Assembly: GCF_964656455.1 (NCBI RefSeq)
Contig: NC_135726.1
Location: forward strand, 31,029,930-31,093,929
Direction: 5' to 3'
Length of the DNA: 64,000 nucleotides
Source: Halichoerus grypus
Lineage: Eukaryota; Chordata; Mammalia; Carnivora; Phocidae
Positions 46,415 to 58,459 of this stretch are shown here, piece after piece. Under the pieces are notes generated by a model. The model worked only from the letters and a program-made list of their open reading frames with translations, made no database searches and was not told the origin of the DNA. Each line of letters opens with the position of its first letter. Position 1 is the first letter of the stretch. Made by a program: the position numbers and the translations under genes.

Positions 46415-46605
46415 TTTTTTAAAAGGGTTTATTTATTTATTTGAGAGGGAGAGCATGAGCAGGAGGAGGGTCAGAGGGAGAGGGACAAGCAAGACAAGCA
46501 GACTCCCCACTGAGCAGGGAGCCTGATGTAGGGCTTGATCCCACGACCTGATCATGACCTGAGCCAAAGGCAGATGCTTAACCCACTGAGCCACCCAGGC
46601 GCCCC
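46415..46605 (-). mobile_element. Can-SINE, antisense
   Basis: 'gggtttatttatttatttga', purine tract, 'gcagactccccactgagcag', closing 'gagccacccaggcgcccc'. Flanks tgactgttaccac / tgacttccac are an imperfect duplication. Confidence 0.93.
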
Positions 46606-49256
46606 TGACTTCCACTTTTGAGAATCACGGTACAAGATTATCTTTGAGGTGCTCTTTCATTTCTAACAATCTATGGCTTTTTGAACATTTAAAAATTGTT
46701 CATATTAAATAATTCAAAATATTTATGTTGGATTTTTAAGATGAAAGAAAAATGTTACATATGCATACATACTTACCGACCTAAGTTAAGTAGATTAGCA
46801 ATGCATTTGACACTCTCATAATCGAAATGTCGTCGTTTCATTCCCTTTTCTTTCCATCTCTATTCTGTTCAGTCTCGTATGCTTTTGAACAAAGGGACTC
46901 CTACACTAGATATTCATCTGTGACTTTATTCCCTCCGCATTGTTTCTTGAACTTCTTCAGTGTTGATGTGTAGCGACGGAAAATGTAATCTTCATTTCTT
47001 TGTCGTAACCATCCATCCTCCTATCCCTATTCTCCTATCTGTGGCTATTTGTGTTTCTTCAGGTTTGGGGGTCATTTTGCTTTTGTTAGAACGAACTTTG
47101 CTGCTATCACCCATCTTGTTAATGTCTACTGCGAGACATTTTGTAAGTTGCACTTCGAAGGGTAAAATTAATTATTTGTGGGGTATTTGTTTTCTTTAAT
47201 TTACTAAATAGTAAATGCAAACCCGTTTTCCAAAGTGGTTGATCTAACTTACAGACTTCTACCAGTAGTGTGTAATAATTAATATGATCTACAAAACGTA
47301 ATCCAATCAGACATTTAAATTTTTGCCAATCCATTAGTTGTGAAATCATATCATTGTGGCTTTGATGCACAATTTCCTGGTTTCTAACGATCATCAGCAT
47401 CTTTTCCTACGTTTATTGGCCATTTGTGATTCCTGTTTTGAAAAGTCTGATAAAGAATTCTGCCAAGTTTTCTATTGGGCTGCTTATCTTTCTTCTAGGT
47501 GTTTTGTAGGAGCTTTTATACATTTTGGGTCCCCCCCCTTTTACTGGTTACATGTATTACAAGCATAGCTCCCTCCAACTTAAGCACTTCATTCTCTTCA
47601 GAGAGTCTTTTGATGAACAGAATTGATCAATCTTTTCCTTTGTGATTTGTGCTTTACTTTAAAAATTTGTTTAAATAATCTTACCCTATCCCAAAGCTTC
47701 AAGAAATTCTCATCCAAAATTTTTATGATGTTGCCTTTCACATAAGGCCTTAATCTGCCTGGTGATTGATTTTTACGTAGAGAGCAAAGGGGGCGCTCAG
47801 TTTCATATTTTTGCGAGTGAGTAATTTCACCCATCTATCATACCATTTTTGTCGTGAGGCAAGCTTCCAGACAGGTGCAGCTCTGTTTCTGGATTTTCTC
47901 TTCTGTTCCATTGATCTCCTTGCCTACTCTTGTTCCAGTATCATAGTGTCTTAATTGCTGGAGCTTTTTAAGAAGTCAATATCCAGTAGGGTAATCCTCC
48001 CTGTGTTCTTTCTTGACTGTTCTTGAGTCTTCTCTTTTAGCTGAATGTCAAATTCAACTCCCATTGAGATTTTGAATGAAACCACATCAATCTATAGAAA
48101 AATCTGGATGCCAACCAAATTTCTTATTGTATTAATCTTTTCTATTCCTCCATGTAGTTAAAAAAAAATGTCTCTCAATATGATTTCCTAATTTTCTCTG
48201 CGAGGTTCTGGCACATCTTCTATTTAATTTATTCCTACATATTTTATATTTCATGTTGCCACTGTAAATCATATTTTTTTTGTTATGCTCTCTAACTGTA
48301 GATGGTGTTTGGAAAAGCTCGTCACCTCTGTATATTGATTGTTTATATACTGGAACCTTGCTAAACTCTTTTTAATTTCTGTAATTTTTCAGTAGCTAAT
48401 TTTGGATTTCCTAAATAGACACACAACATTATTTGCAAGCAGGGGCATTTTTATTTCCTTTCTCATCCTTAAACATATTGTTGTTTTCTTTTTCATGTCT
48501 TACTGCACTTTCTAGACCCCCCGATGCAATGTTGACTAGAAGTGGTGATAGTGGCTGGCCTTATTTTCTTTGAGATAGCAAATAGAACACATTGTCACTT
48601 CAACATTTTGTAAATGCCTGCCTTAGATTTTTTTTCCCCTAATACACCCTCTACAAGATTAAAAAATTCTCCTTTTTCTAGTTTGATGAGCGCCTTTTTA
48701 GTGAATGGACAATGACACATACTGAACACTTTTTCCTGCATCTGATAAGATGACCATGTAATTTTGTTCCTTAATTTCTTAATAATGGTGAATTAATTCC
48801 TTGATTTCCAAATATTAAATCAAGCTTGCATTCTAGAGATAAACCTAACTTGCCATGATGCATTATCTATTTTATGCATGAGTGGATTCTGTTTGCTAAT
48901 ATTTTGTTAGAATATTTGTTTATTTTTACATGAGTGAAGCCTTGAGTGGTTTTGGAATCACAATTATACTAGTCTCATTGAACGTGCCATGAAGTGTTCC
49001 CTCTTTTATTCTTCTCAGGAAAAATTTGTGTTTGTTTAGAATACTTTGTTCTTTACAAGTTGCTAGAACTCACCAGAAAACTGTCGAATGGGAGTGTTTT
49101 TCCTGAGGAACCAAACTATGAATTCAATTTCTTTAATGATTATAAGACTATTCAAATTTTCTATTTCTTCTGAGTTAGTTTTTTAAGTTAAAACCTTTTG
49201 TAAGAATCTGTCCATATTATCTGTTTTTAAATGTCTTAGAATAAATCATTACTAAT

Positions 49257-49769
49257 AAGTCAAACAGAGAAAGACATGTATCATATGACCTCACTGATAT
49301 GAGGAATTCTTAATCTCAGGAAACAAACTGAGGGTTGCTGGAGTGGGGGGTGGGGTGGGAGGGATGGGGTGACTGGGTGATGGACACTGGGGAGGGTATG
49401 TGCTCTGGTAAGCGCTGTGAATTGTGCAAGACTGTTGAATCTCAGATCTGTACCTCTGAAACAAATAATGCAATATATGTTAAGAAAGAAAAAAAAAAAA
49501 GAAGAATGTAGCAGGAGGGGAAGAATGAAGGGGGGAAATCGGAGGGGTAGACGAACCATGAGAGATGATGGACTCTGAAAAACAAACTGAGGGTTCTAGA
49601 GGGGAGGGGGGTGGGAGGATGGGTTAGCCTGGTGATGGGTATTGAGGAGGGCATGTTCTGCATGGAGCCCTGGGTGTTATGCACAAACAATGAATCATGG
49701 AACACTATATCTAAAACTAATGATGTAATGTATGGGGATTAACATAACAATAAAAAAAATTTTAAAAAA
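49257..49769 (+). mobile_element. Young L1 3' end with two successive 3' UTR tails
   Basis: Two L1-type 3' UTR segments lie in tandem: 49257-49496 ('gaaagacatgtatcatatga', 'acactggggagggtatgtgc', 'gttaagaaagaaaaaaaaaa') and 49497-49768 (the family of 36692-36965). The pair is bounded by one exact 19-bp duplication agaataaatcattactaat at 49238-49256 and 49770-49788, so it inserted as one unit into the old L1. Confidence 0.92.
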
Positions 49770-50142
49770 AGAATAAATCATTACTAATTTTATCATCTTT
49801 TTAGTCTTGGCAGCTCAGTGGTGATTCCCATTTTCATTTCTAATATATTTATTGGCTCCTTTCCCCCCTTTAATCTTTATAAGTCTTGTCAAAAGCTTAT
49901 TAATTTTATTAGTCCTTTAAGAAAACCAACATTTGATTTTGTGGATACTCTATACTACACATTTATTTTTCATCTCATTAATATCTGCTGTTATTTCTAT
50001 TATTTCCATCCTTCTATTTTTGAATTTATTATTGTCAAACCAAGTTAGATGCTTACCTTATTCAATATCAGCTTACTTTTTAATATAACCACTGATATAC
50101 AAGTCTATAACTCTTCATTTAAGAAACCTTTAATCTCCACTT

Positions 50143-50341
50143 TTTAAAAAGATTTTATTTATTTAGAGCACATGTGTATGATTGGGGGGAGGGACAGAGG
50201 GAGGGAGAGAGAGAGAATCTCAGGCAGAGTCTGTGCTGAGCACAGAGCCTGACACGGGGCTCAATCTCACAACCCTGAGATCACGACCTGAGCTGAAATC
50301 AAGAGTCAGAGGCTTAACTGACTGAGCCACCCACACGCCCC
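50143..50341 (-). mobile_element. Can-SINE, antisense, within L1
   Basis: 'aagattttatttatttagag', purine tract, 'ggggctcaatctcacaaccc', closing 'gagccacccacacgcccc'. Imperfect flanks taatctccactttt / ataatctcacacattttt. Older subfamily. Confidence 0.92.
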
Positions 50342-50477
50342 ATAATCTCACACATTTTTTTATACATAGTATTATTTATTATTCAGGTCTAAATATATTC
50401 TAATTTCTATTAAGATTTCATCCTTGACTTATGATTATTCAGAGTGTGGTTTCTCATGTCCAATCATATGAGATTTT

Positions 50478-51165
50478 TCAAGTTTATTTTTTTATATAAC
50501 AGCTTTATTTAGTTATAATGCATATACCATATAATTTACCCATTAAAGTACACAAAGGTTTTTATCTAATCACAGAGTTGGGTGGCCATCACCACATCAA
50601 TTTTTTAATGTTTTAATTCTGCCAAAGGAAATCTCATAATTATTAATAACATGCTCCATTTTCCTGCAAACTTCTACCCCAGCCTCAGGCAACTGACAGT
50701 CGACTTTCTGTCTCTATAGATTTGCCAATCTGGACTTTTCATACAATCTGAGGTCTTTTATGATTGCTTCTTTCCATTAGCATAATGTGTTTTGAGGGCT
50801 ATCTATCTATGTGGTAGCATTTATCAATGCTTGATTCCTTTATATTGCAGTATACTATTCCATTGTATGGCTGTACCATATTTTATTTATCCTTTTGTCC
50901 ATGAATGGACATTTGAGTTCTTTCCACTTTTTGGATATTATTGATAAATGCTGCTGTGAACATTTATGTACAAGTTTTTTTGTAAGCGTATGTTTTGATT
51001 TCTTTTGGTATATACCTAGACGTGGAAATACTTGGTCATATGGTAAGTCCATGTTTATTAAGGAACTGCCAGACCGTTTCCCAAAGGGCTACATCATTTT
51101 ACATTCCCTGTAACATCTCCTCTTTTGTTTATTTGATTCCATAATATTTTGACTTTGTTTCTAAT
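50478..51165 (-). mobile_element. Second old L1 3' end, antisense
   Basis: Begins T-rich then 'cagctttatttagttataat', 'ctgtctctatagatttgcca', 'ccattgtatggctgtaccat', 'ttttggtatatacctagacg' and 'gaactgccagaccgtttccc': the classic antisense L1M 3' UTR to ORF2 end. Separate from the upstream L1 because the consensus order restarts here. Confidence 0.85.
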
Positions 51166-51837
51166 CAATACTTTTCCCCCCTAAACTTTGGGAGCTCTTT
51201 CTGGCTGCTAACAGCCAGCAGGATCTGTTTCAGAACCCCAAAGTTTCCCTGTATCACACTACAGATACATCTTCTCCTAAGCATTAGAGAAACACACTTA
51301 AATTATAAAATGCAAGAACAGCTTACCTGAAACCCTAAAATAGAAACTGGACATACTTTCCAGGATGTCTGAGAGTTGAATGGTTCTCCTAATTCATTCG
51401 AGAAATGAGAATGCATGAACATCCATCAGTGAAGCATAAGGAAAAAAATCTAATCTCACACATTAAAAATTATTTTACACTGTAGTGCAAGGGATACTTT
51501 CAGAAGAGATAGCAGAATATGCAAAGAATCATAGTCTGAAAGGTATCCTACTTCCAGAAGTGTGGCAGAACAGATGACCTATATACTGCCTGTATGCATG
51601 CTCGAGCGTCCCCCCCCTCACACACAAGGATGCTCACACTGAAATTACAAAAAAAAAAAAGCTGTGCTGATAAAATAGAGTAGGAATTTCATGCAAATAT
51701 CTTGAGCCCTCACACCAGGTTCATGTTTGAAGTGTATGATTTGGTTCAATGCAATATATTAATGGAGAATTAGGAACAGTGGCTCCACAAGGAACTTGTA
51801 ATCTTTAGTAATTCGGGGAGCCCTTCTTGGAGTCATT
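51166..51837. other. Single-copy DNA
   Basis: No repeat or gene recognised; short A-run at 51649-51660 and C-run at 51610-51617. Confidence 0.4.
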
Positions 51838-52045
51838 ACACCACACTGGTCAAGATCGTGGACTCTGAAATCAGACAAATTTCAAGGTTTCAATTCCTTA
51901 GTCTCTTGCTCGACATCGCTAAGCCTCAATTTGTATTAGAATCTACTTCATACGCCTGTTGTGAGAATTGACAACACAGGATGTGACAAGAATTGACAAG
52001 CACTTACCACAGGGTCTGACATATTGTGAGAGCTCAAAAAAATTA
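51838..52045 (+). mobile_element. MIR SINE
   Basis: 'cgtggactctgaaatcagac', 'atcgctaagcctcaatttgt', 'cgcctgttgtgagaattgac', 'acagggtctgacatattgtg' in sense order. Contains a short internal duplication of 'agaattgacaa'. Confidence 0.7.
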
Positions 52046-53665
52046 AGTTTTGTTACTACTGTGCTTCAGTACTATTGGTCCGGGGCGAAGCGATAGGTCA
52101 ACACCTTCAACCACGCACCACCTGGCCCGGAGCCAGGATTTCGTGACTAAGGATGCCACAAAGGATGCTGGAAAATTCCCCAAACATCCTTGGAATAAAC
52201 ATGTTTTCAATCCATAATACAAACCAACCATATTAGGGGACATCGTGCCTGAAAGGGAGAAAAATATTGAAGAGAATTGCAAAAACAAACAGACCACATC
52301 CCAAGTTCTAAATAGTACAAACCACTCCTGCATAGGGAGGGATGAGATGATGTCCCATTATTTAATGGAGTCTCTGGGAAGCAAAGAAAGGGAGTGAATT
52401 TCCTTTTTATCTCTTGTCGGATGGCAAAGCGAGTTTGAAGAACATAATGAAATGTATGTGAAGAACTAAAGAGACCTACAATGTGTTTAATTGCAGAGAC
52501 GCTAAAAGCATAGCGATAGGTGTGCGCCAACATGCAACTTGATCCAAACCGCATTTGGACTGAGCCTGTAATAAATCGTCAGAGCTGGTCTTTGCATTCA
52601 CTTAAACTAATACTGAGTGTCTCATTTCTACAAAGTAAATCACAGTGGCTTTGGTACTTTATTTTCCATCTTGTGTATAAGTAAACTGCAGGATCAATTG
52701 GGAGGTAGAATCAATCTGCTATTTATTACCTTGAAATGTGACACCCTATTTTAAGTGCCCTATTCCCTTATGATTTCACTTGAGAACAGTATTATGTCCA
52801 AACACTATAGAAACCAGCTTTATAGCTCCTGGGTTTTTTTTACTTCAGCCTGGATGGATTTATATTGTATATAACTTTCAGAACCTAAATAAGTTACTTA
52901 GTGGATTTTGAAACAAGCATGTAAACGAGGAAGAGTCATTTGGGGTTTTGAGGGCCTTAAATCTTAGCAGAATGCACTCATGACCAGAGCATTTTTTTCA
53001 TTAAAAAAAAAAAAAAAAAATACATGCAGGACTCCCATTGACCCACCGATCGTGGCTGAACATTCCAAAGAAAATAAATAAAAATCTCGTCTCTAGGGAA
53101 AAGAGTCAGGCTTCATGCACATTCTGTCATCTTGTCATTATACTTTGCAAAGAAACCTTGGCCTCTAATTTATGAGTTTCAGAAAGAATGCCTCCTCACA
53201 CTGCTGGAAGGTTGAAAGGGCAAGAGATCTGATGTATATCAGGAAGGTTAAGCCTAATCTTTGTGACCTGCCACCCGTTTTTCCTGATTAAAACACGAGG
53301 GGTTGGGGCCTAGCAAAGACCCCCTCTCTAAAGCACCGTCGGTATCTTAGTCCCTGATCTTAGTCTCAGGTCTTGGTTTATTTCAAAACGGTTATTACTT
53401 GGCCTGGTGGTGAGTACGCAAAACCTCTCTAGCAAGCGTGATAAAACATTTTTAAATGCCCCAAACTGAATTAGATGAAATTGAAGAGAAACTGACACTA
53501 ATGAAAAGCTGGTGACAAGCTTGATCCCCATAAATTTGTATTTTATTAGGGCTTAAACTTAAGGTTAACTAGAAAGAGAAGGAAAGAAAGAGACAAAACC
53601 TTACAAGGTGGTCCAGGGAAGACCATGGCAACATCACTTATCTCCCCAGGTACAATGACCGTGAG
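52046..53665. other. Single-copy DNA, 1.6 kb
   Basis: No repeat recognised except an A-run at 53004-53021. Minus-strand frames at 52043-52554 (96 and 115 codons) overlap and have no recognisable domain. Confidence 0.4.
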
Positions 53666-53744
53666 GTTCTCCCTCCCTCCTTCCCTTCTTCACCCCTCCC
53701 TCCCTCCCTCCATCCCACCCCATTCCTTTCTTCCTTCCTTCCTT
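53666..53744. repeat. (CCCT)n/(TTCC)n pyrimidine tract
   Basis: Degenerate tandem tetranucleotides, about 80 nt, few purines. Confidence 0.9.
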
Positions 53745-53969
53745 ATAAATATGTACGTTCCACTGTGTATCACTTCTTTAAACCTTTCATTCCCAACAAT
53801 GTCTCTTATGGAATTCATCCAGGGTTTCTTGGAAGATAAACTTAAGAAGGAAAGATGGTTTCTTCCTTTACAAAAGTAAATTAATTAATTCTCTAATATT
53901 TCAAGGTGCAACTCACCTCAGCCTTCCCTTATCCTTCAGGAAGCCTGAACTGTACATTCTAAACTTTTG

Positions 53970-54153
53970 TTTTGTTTTGTTTTAAAGATTTTATTTATTT
54001 ATTTGAGAGAGAGAGAATGAGAGGGGGGAGGGTCAGAGGGAGAAGCAGGCTTCTCACTGAGCAGGGAGCCTGATGTGGGACTCGATCCCGGGGCTCCAGG
54101 GAAATGACCTGAGCCGAAGGCAGTTGCTTAACGACTGAGCCACCCAGGCTCCC
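53970..54153 (-). mobile_element. Full-length Can-SINE, antisense
   Basis: (TTTTG)n-type tail, 'aaagattttatttatttatt', purine tract, 'gagcagggagcctgatgtgg', closing 'gagccacccaggctcccc'. Exact 15-bp duplication cattctaaacttttg at 53955-53969 and 54154-54168. Confidence 0.96.
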
Positions 54154-54262
54154 CATTCTAAACTTTTGGCATCATCTCCAGTAGATCAAGGCCTTAGGAC
54201 AAAGCACAAATTAAAAGGGCATTAATGTAAATGTTGTTACAGAACTTAAACTAGGACACAAT

Positions 54263-54300
54263 TGTGTGCGTGTGTGCGTGCATGTGTGTGCGTGCATGTA
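54263..54300. repeat. (GTGTGC)n microsatellite
   Basis: Degenerate gtgtgcgtg/catgtg units, alternating purine-pyrimidine (Z-DNA-prone). Confidence 0.85.
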
Positions 54301-54628
54301 CAAAGAAGCTCCCCCTGTCCTTTTTATCCCTCCAGGTCCCCCAAAACTGGCCTAAAACAGCTAATGTGTTCTGAGATTTATTGGAAAATTTATTATCTTA
54401 AAGATAAAATAAAATTTTACATTGTATACAGCCTAGGACAGACTCTGAGAATAAATGTAATTCTCTTAAATTATAAGGAACCATAACTTCTGGGCAAGTT
54501 CTTGTATTGTTGCCATGTGACCTTCAGTGAACCTGGAAATCGCAAGGGACTTTTGATTCCAAATAATAAAGTTCAAGAGAGACTGATATCCAGAGAGAAC
54601 AAATTCCTAGGTTTACTTAAATACAAAA

Positions 54629-54668
54629 GGGGAGCGGGGGGGCGGGGCGCGGGCAGGGGCAGGGGGAT
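54629..54668 (+). repeat. G-quadruplex-prone G-rich run
   Basis: More than four runs of at least three G within 40 nt on the + strand (gggg, ggggggg, gggg, ggg, gggg, ggggg). Confidence 0.8.
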
Positions 54669-55344
54669 GGACAGAAAATAAAGACAGGCAGACTATTCAT
54701 TCTTATCACAGCCAGCCAATGTTAATTAAAACATCATTGCCTATGTATATCAGCAAGGGAACTTCTGTGAGTTCAGGAGGCATGGGCCTATATAATCATA
54801 AAGATATCTTGGTTATTTATCTGCCGTTTGGATCTCATGCTTTGCCTCAACAAGCAAGTCCTACTCCACCCCCTTGCTGCCCTCATTTTATTACAGGCAC
54901 TCTGCAGATTCCACCATAAAGAGAGGGAAACATATGGGCCCTTGTTTGAACTTCTGTAATGAATCCTTCCAATATACTATTTCCTTCCAAAGTTATTTTT
55001 TTATTTTATTTTATTGCAGTCTGTTTGTGTATTCTCCCCCAGTGATCACTTGGACAATATTCGTATTAGTAAAATGGCATTGGAGGGTTCTTGCCTCTGA
55101 GAAAATTGCCGATTGACACAGCGTGCCAGTGATGAAGGGTGTTCTTGTGTAGCTGGGCTCCCCTGGCATCCCGGCTGCTTCCTGCACAAAGGGGGAGTGG
55201 GATGGCTTCCTTCCCAGAGCCCGGGACTCCTCCCTGTTGTTGTTTTGATTTGTTTCCTTTTCACGGAAAGATTTGCCACTAGTGATTCTCACTCTCTATC
55301 TGCCAAAAATCCCCTTCACTCCTCTCCAGTAAACAAATCAGAGG

Positions 55345-55640
55345 TTTGAAACTGAAGGCCTCCGTGCCAGGTTTGGCCCACAGTTGGGTTTTGGTGGACA
55401 CAGGCAGTCAGGAAACATTTTTCAAAGAATTTGTTAATGTTTCGCAATTGCAAATTTTCACATAAAAATCTGGGTTTATGGAAGAGTTGCTAGATTCCCC
55501 CCCACACACCCCACCCCCGCCCCGGACTGTGGAAATCACTGTGTGAAGATCTTTTCTTGAAAAACTACAACTGGCAAGCTTGGCCCACCTTCTCACATGG
55601 CAGCCAACCCCATCCGGCCCATTGGAAGGAATTCAGATGC
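55345..55640 (+). mobile_element. hAT-Charlie-type fragment (tentative)
   Basis: 'gtgccaggtttggcccacag', 'tttcacataaaaatctgggt' and 'ccatccggcccattggaagg' resemble hAT families that carry repeated 'ggccc' boxes and 'cacataaaaatctgg'. Contains a C-rich interruption at 55497-55523. Confidence 0.4.
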
Positions 55641-55871
55641 AGGCCTGTTGTTTAGGCTGGTTGATGGCAATCATTGAAGTCCCTGCCTCGTCCCCTCATG
55701 GGCACTGAATTTGGCACCCTGAAGGAACCAGTTCCAGAGACAAGGGATCGGAAAGTTTGTTTGTTTTTGAATTGGCAGGAGATTAAGCAATTTCAGTTTA
55801 TTCCATGCTACCTTAGAATGTGCTTAGGACTCCTTTTTTCAGGCGTGCTTGACTCTTCTACGATAACTTTC

Positions 55872-56051
55872 TTTTTTAAAGATTTCTGTTATTTATTTTA
55901 GGGACTGAGGTGGGGGAGGGGCAGAGGGAGAAAGAGAATCCTCAAGCAGACTCCCCACTGAGCGTGGAGCCTAAAACCACAACACTGAAATCATGACCTG
56001 AGCCAAAATCAACAGCCAGACGCTTAACCGACTAAGCCACCCAGGCGCCCC
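55872..56051 (-). mobile_element. Can-SINE, antisense
   Basis: 'aaagatttctgttatttatt', purine tract, 'gcagactccccactgagcgt', closing 'aagccacccaggcgcccc'; the B-box segment is partly deleted. Only a short flank match (ctcttct), so boundary is approximate. Confidence 0.92.
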
Positions 56052-56409
56052 TCTTCTTGGAGAAATTTTAAAATCATAATCATTCAATGTAACTTACTCA
56101 TCTTTGTCTTCCCCCAACCCCAGCCATGTGTTCTAGTTCCATGCATTACATGTGTCCTATGATTTGATGGAAGAATGAATAAATGAGACTCCAGTCAGAG
56201 ACTAACAGAATTTAAATCTGATAGGAACATGAAAATGTATTACTTAAGGCTGTATTCTAGAGTTCCCATCTACCTCTTGATTTTGATTTATGATGGCAGC
56301 CAGATTTCCCCTCTGTCACTCACTCCCCTGAAACCCCAGGGCCAATGACAGAGATTGACCACAGGAGGTATGCCGTACATATTTGTTGGATAGATTAGTT
56401 GATGAAATT

Positions 56410-56815
56410 TCGCTAATGGTAGCTAACTTTTATTGAGCACATATAATGTGCCAGGCACTGATCTAAGACTTCGTGTGAATTGACTCAAATCTTTATTTCC
56501 ATTTGACAGGTAATAAAATTAAGACAGAAAGATTTTTTTTAAAAGATTTATTTATTTATTTGAGAGAGAGAGAGAGAGCATGAGTGGAGGGAGGTGCAGG
56601 GTGGGGCGGTGGGGGGGAGCAGACTCCTTGCTGTGCCCGGAGCCCCATGTAGGCTTCATCTCACAACCCCAAGATCATGACCTGAGTTGAAAACAAGAGC
56701 TGGATGCTCAACCGACTGAACCATCCAGGCGCCCCAAGACAGAAAGATTTTTGCCTGAGTCTGCAGATAGTAAAATTTGGAATCAGCATATGAGCCCAGG
56801 CAACCTGACTGAAGA
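56410..56815 (-). mobile_element. MIR SINE, antisense, split by a SINE
   Basis: 'gtagctaacttttattgagc', 'aatgtgccaggcactgatct' and 'ttccatttgacaggtaataa' on the left; after the SINE 'gagtctgcagatagtaaaat' and 'gagcccaggcaacctgactg'. Confidence 0.8.
56538..56735 (-). mobile_element. Full-length Can-SINE, antisense, nested in MIR
   Basis: 'aaaagatttatttatttatt', (GA)n, G-rich tract, 'aaccatccaggcgcccc' close. Exact 17-bp duplication aagacagaaagattttt at 56521-56537 and 56736-56752. Confidence 0.95.
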
Positions 56816-57145
56816 GTTTGCTTTGTTGTGTTGTGTTTTGTTTTGTTTTAGTTTTGGCTCTTTAATCAAGGTATTGTTTTTTGAACTATAATACCATACT
56901 GGCTATGCATGTTCCTAAGGGCTATGCTTCCTCAAACTTGGTTTCATTTTTTCATGCCAGTTTAATCTTACAAGTAGAAAATATACATCTACATAATGTG
57001 CTTCAAACTTTAATTTTAAGAGGATGTTAAAGAACCAGTGGACAATTCGGGAAGAGATCTTATGATCCCAGTGCATCTGACCCATATACAGAGTAGCTCC
57101 TTTTGGATATAAAAGCTTTTGGTTAGTTAGGTAATGCTAGCTTCT

Positions 57146-57372
57146 TTTTTTTTTTTTTTTTTTTAATTTAATTTTATTTTTTTTAAAGATTTTATTTATT
57201 TATTTGAGAGAGAGAGAATGAGAGACAGAGAGCACGAGAGGGAAGAGGGTCAGAGGGAGAAGCAGACCTCCTGCTGAGCAGGGAGCCCGATGTGGGACTC
57301 GATCCCAGGACTCCAGGATCATGACCTGAGCCGAAGGCAGTTGCTTAACCAACTGAGCCACCCAGGCGCCCC
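57146..57372 (-). mobile_element. Full-length Can-SINE, antisense, long tail
   Basis: A T-run near 18 nt plus further T-rich sequence (tail), 'aaagattttatttatttatt', purine tract, 'gagcagggagcccgatgtgg', closing 'gagccacccaggcgcccc'. Exact duplication aggtaatgctagcttct at 57129-57145 and 57373-57389. The long tail suggests recent insertion. Confidence 0.96.
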
Positions 57373-57449
57373 AGGTAATGCTAGCTTCTATAACAAATAG
57401 AGCCACATATATATCATGGCTCAAATTTAGTAGAAGTATATATAATTTT

Positions 57450-57810
57450 TTCCTTGTTTAAATCAGTGCAGGCGTTCCTGGTTGAAGGGGGCAGCTCTCT
57501 TCCATGCAGCCATTCAGGGATTGAGGATGATGGAGCCTCCTTCATCTTCAACCCATTGCCTACAAATGTGAGATGGTTGTGTCCATTCTATCCTATGTAC
57601 CAGATTAAGATAAGAGTAGCAGATAAGAGCATAGAAGAGCCCATAGAGGGGAGGTTTTATGGACCAAGCTTGGAAGTGACTCATATTATATCCAACCATG
57701 TTCCATTGACTAGAATTTCATTATTTGGCCATTTCTAACTTCAAGGGAAACTGGGAAACATAGGTTTTACTGTGTGCCCAGGAAGAAAAGTAAAGGACTT
57801 TGGTGCCCCA
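57450..57810 (+). mobile_element. Unclassified interspersed repeat, copy 1
   Basis: Related by eye to 62715-63060: both hold a 'gggaggttttatggaccaag'-like or 'ttccattgac/ttcccttggc' block and a shared end 'actgtgtgcccaggaagaaa' / 'gctgtgtatccaggaagaga'. The text matches a common mammalian repeat I remember but cannot name with confidence. A 94-codon frame crosses it and is not a gene. Confidence 0.5.
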
Positions 57811-58459
57811 CTAGCCATCTTGTACCTCTCTTGAAGCAAATGATATTTGTCATAGGAAGTCTTGCCCATACTATATGTTTCAAAATATCAACATAATGCG
57901 GTTGATCTCCAGGCCCTCCAAAAACATATGGGCATATTGCAATTTGGAATTTGAGCTAAGAGGTATGGGGAAACAGGAGTATCCACTAGGAGATCTACAC
58001 TCCAAATCTCTAGGTAATTAGTTTTGTTTGTTTATTTGTTTGAGAATATTAGAGAGTTTTTTTTTTTTAAACATTAAGAACATTTGTTTTCCCTATGCCC
58101 CAAATTAACTAAGGGGTTAGTTCCTATCTCCTTTTTAGGTGGCAGAGATCGCAGAGAAAAATTTCACACATTAGACTTGAAACTGAGGGTGCTCTCTGGG
58201 GAAATTTTTATGTTTTTTGTTTTGTTTTGTCTTGTTTTTCATGAAGATTTTAGAAGTAAGACAAGGAAAGAACTAAGAGGCCAACTGTGACAACTTGGTT
58301 AACCTGAAAATTTATCTATATTGGGCATTCCATCTTTGTTTCCCCTCAGCAGAAACTAAGCTCAAATAGAAAAAAATTTGACTCATCTGTAGCTTCAAGT
58401 TTTCACACCACTGTTTGCCTCTGGTAGAAGCAGTGAAGGACATCCCTAAGTCCTAGAGG
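57811..58459. other. Unassigned AT-rich DNA
   Basis: No confident match. It may be upstream L1 sequence leading to the element that follows. Confidence 0.35.

Larger units (their letters stand above)
46880..50470 (-). mobile_element. Old L1 body (ORF2 and 3' end), antisense, interrupted twice
   Basis: Antisense L1M landmarks in order: 'gtttattggccatttgtgat', 'tctgttccattgatctcctt', 'tggaaccttgctaaactctt', 'atgttgactagaagtggtga', 'ttccctcttttattcttctc', and after the young insertion 'gaaaaccaacatttgatttt'. ORF2 is destroyed by stops and indels. Interrupted by an L1 tail (49257-49769) and a SINE (50143-50341). The left limit is uncertain. Confidence 0.85.
54169..55344. other. Mostly single-copy DNA with a G-rich spot
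   Basis: No transposon recognised. Holds the microsatellite above and a G-rich run at 54629-54668. Overlapping minus frames at 55011-55292 have no domain. Confidence 0.4.

Noticed and set aside
46880..51165. Possible intact LINE-1 coding region
   Set aside because: Sequence reads as antisense ORF2 but is broken by many stops and indels; only 60-93 codon frames remain.
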